A DNA stretch of 64,000 bases, from positions 3,892,670-3,956,669 of the forward strand of contig OX246747.1 in NCBI GenBank assembly GCA_945910005.1, read 5' to 3'. The stretch is from Isoperla grammatica (Eukaryota; Arthropoda; Insecta; Plecoptera; Perlodidae). Below, piece after piece: positions 58,960 through 64,000 of the stretch. Under the pieces are notes generated by a model. It was not told the origin of the DNA and did no database searches. It saw only the letters and a list, made by a program, of their open reading frames with translations. The stretch's first letter is position 1, and each line of letters begins with the position of its first letter. The translations under genes and the position numbers were made by a program.

Positions 58960-59152
58960 GGTCTTCTTTCTGTCTGTCCATTTCATTTATTATTTGTATT
59001 GTGTATTTACATGTTCCTAAATTAATTCATGTCATTGTCAAATGTATATTATCAAATTGTTATTATTTATTGTATTATTACCGGTTGGATGTAAGAAAAG
59101 GCCTCACTGGCCTTAATCCCGCCCATAATAAAGACCAAAATCAATCAATCAA
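58960..59152 (+). mobile_element. Possible LINE or SINE 3' end with AATC tail
   Basis: cctcactggccttaatcccg followed by cataataaagaccaaaatc and an (AATC)n tail looks like a non-LTR element 3' terminus. The rest of the element is not recognised. Confidence 0.4.
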
Positions 59153-59153
59153 T

Positions 59154-59209
<56 letters not shown>
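59153..59209. repeat. (TC)n microsatellite
   Basis: About 55 bases of pure TC directly after the AATC tail. Confidence 0.97.
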
Positions 59210-59212
<3 letters not shown>

Positions 59213-59334
59213 TGCTCCACCTGGCACGTGGGAGACCTGGGTTCGGTTCCCAGTCGGGGTTGGTTTTTTAGTTTCTGGATTTCTATATACATATTGAAAT
59301 AGATATTATTTCAAGAAAACCTTTTTTGGTGGAC

Positions 59335-59475
59335 ATGAAGAAAACCACAAATAAAAAACCAACCCCGACTGGGAATCGAACCCAGGTCTCCCACTTGCCG
59401 GGTGGGCGCATTGACCCCTAGACCATCGGGACTGTCAATTTAATGTCAGGATATAGTGCATTATAACGTCTATTC
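59335..59475 (-). mobile_element. tRNA-derived SINE, minus copy of an inverted pair
   Basis: Minus-strand order: attataatgcactatatcc, tRNA-like head, then ggttggttttttatttg. The whole block recurs inverted at 59660-59800 (+). A tRNA-like 3' half also occurs at 59219-59270 (+). Confidence 0.65.
59361..59431 (-). tRNA. tRNA-like pseudogene (SINE head)
   Basis: A 71-nt cloverleaf-like sequence: acceptor GTCCCGA pairs with TCGGGGT (two wobbles). The A box TGGTCTAGGGG and B box GGTTCGATTCC fit Pol III promoters, and the anticodon stem CCCAC/GTGGG is present. Loop position 33 is C instead of the near-universal T, and diverged copies lie nearby. A functional tRNA is unlikely. Confidence 0.5.
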
Positions 59476-59659
59476 GGCGGTTCCCAGTCGAAGTTGGTTG
59501 ATAATTTCTGGTTGTCTTCATAAATCCACCCACAAGAGGTTTTCTAGAAAATTTATCCATTTAAATAAACTCCCCGCTCAAGCCGGCGTTAAGGTTACGA
59601 CAGAATATGTGTGGCTGGTCAACTCAAGTGTAATTGAAATGTTGAAGTGTTGGTCCACC

Positions 59660-59800
59660 GCCACATAGATGTTATAATGCACAATATCCAGACATTAAAT
59701 TGCTAGTCCCGGGGGTCAAGGCTCCCACCCCGCAAGTGGGAGACTTGGGTTCGGGTCCCAGACGGGGTTGTTTTTTGTAATTTCTGGTTTTCAACATACG
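59660..59800 (+). mobile_element. tRNA-derived SINE, plus copy of the inverted pair
   Basis: gttataatgcacaatatcc, then a decayed tRNA-like head (agtcccgggggtcaagg, gcaagtgggagacttgggtt) and ggggttgttttttg. The A box is damaged. Confidence 0.6.
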
Positions 59801-60034
59801 TATATATGTTATATAATGAAGAAAAGCAGATATTAAAGAACCAACCCCGACTGGGGAAAGAACATCCATTTATACATAGGCCTATATTAATAAAACTGAG
59901 ATATTTCCGGGCTAGTCCGCCATGTCTTATCTCCTGTCGCCCTAGGCTAGCTAGCTGCTTGAGTTAACGTGGGGTCGGTTTGGGAGGGCGCCAGGAGTTT
60001 ACACTGCCTTGATGGGTATAGGATCGGGGAACTG

Positions 60035-60260
60035 CCTACCGATAGTCCGATCAAGTTGAAATTTGGACCATCCACAAGTCTCCAGGTGGACTGAACGCCA
60101 CTAGTCTTGCGGAAACATCGATCGAGAATTTGCTTAGTAACTAAAATTGTTTTCTTTTTTTTTACGAAATGACGGCAATATATGAGTTGGCTAATTCGTA
60201 GTAGGCCTGAATTTTTGTTCGGTCACGAATATCTTAGTTTTTAATCGATCCGATGAGTAT
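60035..60260 (+). repeat. Diverged 5' part of repeat H1
   Basis: tccgatcaagttgaaatttg, accatccacaagtctc and ttcggtcacgaatat match the first half of the element at 46050-46789. The 3' hairpin end is absent. Confidence 0.55.
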
Positions 60261-60894
60261 GTTTAAGGATTCAACATGATTTCATTCGGTCAAGTCAAAT
60301 TTCAGAGGTCAGGAAAGATTTTTCGGTGAATTATCTCCTGGGACTCCGTAGAACCGCGCCCGAAACAGTGTCCACAATAGTGCCACACTCTTAGATGAGA
60401 GGTTTCCATTTAGGTTCGAGATGGGAACAGAGGCGAAGAGGATAGATAAAGGCCCCCGTAGTTGTAATCGGGATCGCAATTGCAGAAATAGTATTTATAC
60501 CATTACAATCCATTACGACGTTACGGTTTCGTCGTGAGCGGCGCCATTAAAGGTCAACTCTTTCACGATTTCCGGATTACGATTACAATCACCACAGATA
60601 AGGGATTGCAATCACGATGCCGTCGGTTACGGTCGAGCCGGGCCTTAACAAAGACGAAGACGATACAATTGATAAAAAGAAAAAAACGTGCAGTACGTTT
60701 ATTTTCGACTTTTGACTTGTACACTCCTCGACACCAATACAGTTACGAATTATAAATATTGATTAGTATCAAATTTAAGTAGGCAGTCTTACAGTCGTCC
60801 CTCAACTTCCACCCTAAATAGCATGGAGAGTTGTCCACAGTGTTGAGACTCGAGCCCACTAGGTTTGCCCCCGTGCCAGCTCTTAATACCAGTC
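60261..60894. other. Intergenic, no gene seen
   Basis: Unique sequence with short frames only and no recognised repeat. Confidence 0.4.
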
Positions 60895-61257
60895 CAAGGT
60901 CCGTAAATCACCTGGCGGGGGCTCGTCCACCTCCCAAGTTGGGTCGTCCCATCCGTTTCCACAATGTCAAAAGTAACACGCTATTCAAACGGGAGAATAA
61001 TCCGGCAAAACAAACTAACTGATCCGTCAAAAACCAATCCTGGTTCGTAGCCGCGTTTCCTATCAAATTGAAATTATTTTATTTTACTTGTATTCTATCT
61101 ACGTTTTTAATGAAACATTCTGAAATCAAATTTTACACGATAGATTTTCGTAACGAACCAGTTTTTGTGGTGGGCAAGAGAACGACGATTTTCGTGCCCA
61201 CGAGAAGACCCAACTTTTACGTTAACCGAACCCTTGCGAGGGGATCGACGAACCTTG
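60895..61257. mobile_element. MULE-like TIR element, second copy
   Basis: The ends caaggtccgtaaatcacctg and gaggggatcgacgaaccttg are inverted and match the family at 50462-51002. Inner words ttttcgtgcccac and tgggtcgtcccatccg are shared. The flanking duplication is degenerate. Confidence 0.65.
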
Positions 61258-61970
61258 GTTACCACTATAAATCTATAATACATTAAATACACAACACTAA
61301 AAACTAGAGCCATTGCAGTATCTATGTATAACACGTAGGCTACATGTAACAAGTCGAGTACAATACAAAGGATGGACAGAATATGGCTCCACATTCTACA
61401 ACGGGAAGGAGAGACGGTTTCATCGAGGTTACGACTTGACGAGCACCGTTTTGTCTCGCGCGTAAATAACTCGAGCGAAACGCGCATCGCGTTGACGACC
61501 GTACCCGGAGGTTCGCGTCACAAACCTGGGGTTGATTGAAATCTTCTTCGCGTTTACCACCCGCCTCTCGAAGAGTGGCTTTGCAACAATACTACGTACC
61601 GTTCGTTTCTCACTTAATAAAATTGCGCGCTACAAACTTCAATAAATTACACTAGAATCGAACGGTTCTACGACTTGAGTTGCACAAACTGGTATTAGAT
61701 CAAACATAAAATATACTAGACGAGCCCACTTTTAACGAAACTGAAGCGGATTCGAAACTACTTTGTTAATCTCTTCGGGAGTTTTTTTCTCAGTTTCAGT
61801 GTAGACCTGCAAGGGTAGGTTTTGTTTTAAATGGACTTTAAGGCCCGGATGCATAGTCGCTCACCTAACAGCTCCCCAACAGACCCCCAGCTGGGTATTC
61901 CCTAGGGCACCCCTGGGGGTTACCTAGAAAAAATTTTGAAATGCCATGCAGAGACGTTTCCCAACAATTA
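61258..61970. other. Intergenic, no gene seen
   Basis: Unique sequence. There is a C-rich block at 61870-61925 (cagacccccagctgggt) without a recognised feature. Confidence 0.4.
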
Positions 61971-61973
61971 CCC

Positions 61974-62063
61974 AGCTAGGGGAACGTCTTGATCGGCTAG
62001 GGAAACTTCTTTGTCGGCTAGAGGAACTTCTTTATCGGCTAGCGAAACTTCCTTATCGGCTAC
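61974..62063. repeat. 27-bp tandem repeat, about 3.5 copies
   Basis: Variants of cggctagnggaacttctttat repeat with a 27-bp period. It produces a Leu-Ala-Asp-Lys-Glu-Val motif on the minus strand that is not taken as a gene. It lies 140 bp upstream of the Myb/SANT-like exon. Confidence 0.85.
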
Positions 62064-62205
62064 CCTAGAGATGTGTTTATTTACACCGCAGATTCGTCTA
62101 TTTCCACCATTTCTATGTCTATTTTCACCACGCACAGCCTTACAAACGTCAGGAAATAAGAAGGTGAAAGGCTGTGATGACATCTGTTGCATCAAAACAA
62201 CAAAC

Positions 62206-62384
62206 ATGGCAGCCAACAACCTGCGTTTCGTTCACACAGAGAGAAAAGGATATTTTAAAATAAATACTGGTTCTATATGCTTCTTTAAAAGAAAACAGGA
62301 AAACCAACACAATTCGTTACACCAGAAAAAAGAAGCCTGGATTAAAATAACGAGTACTTTCAGCTTGTATGCAAATGCGCGCAG
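62206..62384 (+). pseudogene. Myb/SANT-like gene, exon 1
   Basis: It starts at an ATG in good context (caaacATGGc) with MAANNLRFVHTE and contains HQKKEAWIKITSTFSLYANA, which fits the start of a Myb/SANT-like DNA-binding domain of the kind used by Harbinger-associated and MSANTD proteins. It ends AG|GTAAGT in phase 2. The upstream frame is open to 62011, but the earlier part is repeat-derived. It is classed with exon 2, which carries stops. Confidence 0.6.
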
Positions 62385-63056
62385 GTAAGTCATCCTAGCT
62401 CTAGCCTACTATCCTTATTATTATAGGCCTAATTTCTATGTTTCATCTACATATGTTCCGCCTAAATTTCGTTGCACCGATGAATATCATTGGAGCATCT
62501 AAAATCTTCAGTAATACAGTAGGCCTAGACCTACGACCGGTTTGGAATAACATAACCTAAAAGGACACCCAACCCAATGGTCTGACCCTTGTGAGGTCTA
62601 GGCCTGCCTACATCGGTCTTTGTGACACCGACAACCATAATTTGCATATTGTCAATGATCTAAACCTAAACCTTACTGTAGGCGAGACATGAGTTTACAC
62701 CCACAGCCTAGGCCTACACCAAACCGCCAGGACTAGGTAGGCCCTAGGCCTGGGCTATATATCCCATGGCAGGCATTAGCCTGAGATGATGCTTACAGAC
62801 GGGGCCTAGCCTACAGTTATGATAGGGTCTAGGCTTAGCTGCATATCCGGGATTATACCAAAAACGTAGCCTACAGCCTGGCGTAATTCTAAGCTGTGAA
62901 CTTACGATTAGCCCTAGATATGCTCTTAGCCTACATCTGTAGGCCTAACTTTCTGAGTGCAAACCAACAGTCTAGATAAATAGAATAGGCTTTAGGATAT
63001 CTGAAATCATTTGATAAGTTACTAATTTAATAATGGTGGTTATTGTTTTCCTAGAG

Positions 63057-63310
63057 GACCATAGCCCAATTAAAAAAGGCTTGAGACAAGTTAAACGCCG
63101 GTAGCAAAAAGCAAGCGTCAACTCTAATGCAGCACCGAATGACAGCCGGTGGTGGACCATCTATGCCAGACCTTCATGGAAAGGAGTTAAGTTTGACTCT
63201 TGAAGAAAACACACGCTCTTCTGCGGCTGATGTTGTGGTCTAGCCGGCCTCAGCTCTGGCTTCATTCGCTGGCCTCACAGGGACACCCTTCCTACTTGAA
63301 GATGAGGATG
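63057..63310 (+). pseudogene. Myb/SANT-like gene, exon 2 with two in-frame stops
   Basis: After a CCTAGAG acceptor the frame joins exon 1 (phase 2) and reads RTIAQLKKA, then TGA (63082-63084) where the family has Trp, then DKLNAGSKKQASTLMQHRMT and AGGGPSMPDLHGKEL. TGGGP-type motifs after the third helix are typical of Myb/SANT-like proteins. A TAG follows at 63241-63243, after which the frame continues (PASALASFAGLTGTPFLLED) to G|GTATGT in phase 1. Two stops in an otherwise intact exon indicate a recent pseudogene, or sequencing error. Confidence 0.65.
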
Positions 63311-63964
63311 GTATGTTAAAGCTAACTAGGGCTTCCAAATAAAAGCAAAATATCTAAACATTTATTTCCAACAATCTTAACACTACCGCACAAAAATCCA
63401 GTCACACCTGTAAAGATTATTTTTAGAATTGCTAATGAAAATTACATATTTTTTTACTTAATAAATTTATTTACTTACCAAGGCCAAGAAATTGAGTAGT
63501 AGGCCTATGCTGCTCCCCCAATCCATACCAAAGTAAAAGTTGGATACAAGGTCAAGATGGTAGTAGGTCTGCTTGAAATTAATTGAAAAATATAAACATA
63601 ATTCAGGTGTGTAGGAGTTATTTCAAATGGGGGGGGGGGGGAGGAGTTGGGCTTTGTACCCTACTTTGTTTGTTCCAGAAGATGTAACAACATAATAAGA
63701 ATTGGCACAGTATAATATTGTGAGTGGGCTAATATTCTGCAAAAAAAAAAATGTACTAACTTGCTGTTAAGCGACACGAGTGTAACGTATAAGATGTATA
63801 GATTTTTTTAATGTTTCTCCAAACTTATTACCTAGGCCTAATTGTTTACAGTTGTGTTACATTGCACCAAATAATGGGTCGTAAACACACCTTTATGAAT
63901 TTAAAGATAATTTCTTCTAACTTAGCTGTAACTTCTGACATGTATGTATTGCTTTCTTCCCTAG

Positions 63965-64000
63965 ATTCCACTGATGAGGATTCTCCCAATATTCAACCCA
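63965..64000 (+). pseudogene. Myb/SANT-like gene, start of exon 3 (cut by window edge)
   Basis: The acceptor TTCTTCCCTAG joins in phase to exon 2 and reads DSTDEDSPNIQP up to the end of the window. Confidence 0.45.

Noticed and set aside
61968..62219. Minus-strand frame with LADKEVSLADKEV repeats
   Set aside because: It comes from a 27-bp tandem repeat and overlaps the better supported plus-strand Myb/SANT-like exon.

Overview
The window reads as repeat-rich eukaryotic nuclear DNA. It has long introns with consensus GT/AG splice sites, a TATA promoter, AATAAA signals, SINEs with target-site duplications, non-LTR and LTR retroelement remnants, hAT-, Harbinger- and MULE-like DNA elements, and large satellites. 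The abundance of the AGGCCTA word and the repeat mix suggest a marine invertebrate, possibly a mollusc, but the sequence alone does not fix the phylum.

The main genic content is a tandem cluster (about 2.0-58.6 kb, + strand) of a gene family I cannot assign to a named family. Its exon order is [signal peptide]-[Ig1]-[Ig2]-[Ig3]-[coiled-coil tail]. Three units are present. Unit A has Ig1 at 2083, Ig2 at 8248, Ig3 at 9459 and a tail stub at 12721. Unit B has Ig1 at 12820, Ig2 at 17579, Ig3 at 19877 and a tail stub at 21097. Unit C has promoter and signal exon at 40937-41092, Ig1 at 51284, Ig2 at 53676, Ig3 at 56910 and a full tail at 58028-58608. All Ig exons are symmetric phase 1-1 cassettes. 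Only unit C has both ends. Its predicted product is a secreted protein of about 556 residues: three Ig-like domains, a short cysteine-bearing linker and an Ala-rich coiled coil with VTLEAAK-type heptads, with no transmembrane segment.

The most unusual feature lies in front of each Ig3 exon. The splice acceptor and the first part of the exon are tandemly copied with an exact 102-bp period (2, 8 and 5 extra copies in A, B and C), each copy running into an in-frame stop. In unit C three of the five extra acceptors have lost their AG. A similar half-copy with a stop precedes Ig1 in A and C. The arrays adjoin a second intronic array with an almost constant 147-bp period. Ig2 differs among units mainly in two short patches set in nearly invariant sequence. 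In unit C the Ig3/tail junction would form a TAA stop with the first acceptor, but a triple AG (NAGNAGNAG) offers two in-frame escapes.

Between units B and C (21-41 kb) lie a 5'-truncated Jockey-like LINE, a nearly perfect 2.8-kb tetranucleotide tract between two retroelement tails, a 76-bp minisatellite with higher-order structure, a 1.4-kb hAT-like element, a GC-rich minisatellite and a 0.93-kb imperfect palindrome ending about 50 bp upstream of the unit C TATA box. Unit C intron 1 (10 kb) holds 5S-derived SINEs, MITEs, a Helitron-like element, a pentanucleotide tract, a decayed Ty3/gypsy pol fragment and stacked SINEs. Downstream of the cluster are inverted tRNA-like SINEs, a MULE-like element and, at the right edge, a Myb/SANT-like (Harbinger-type) gene with two in-frame stops.
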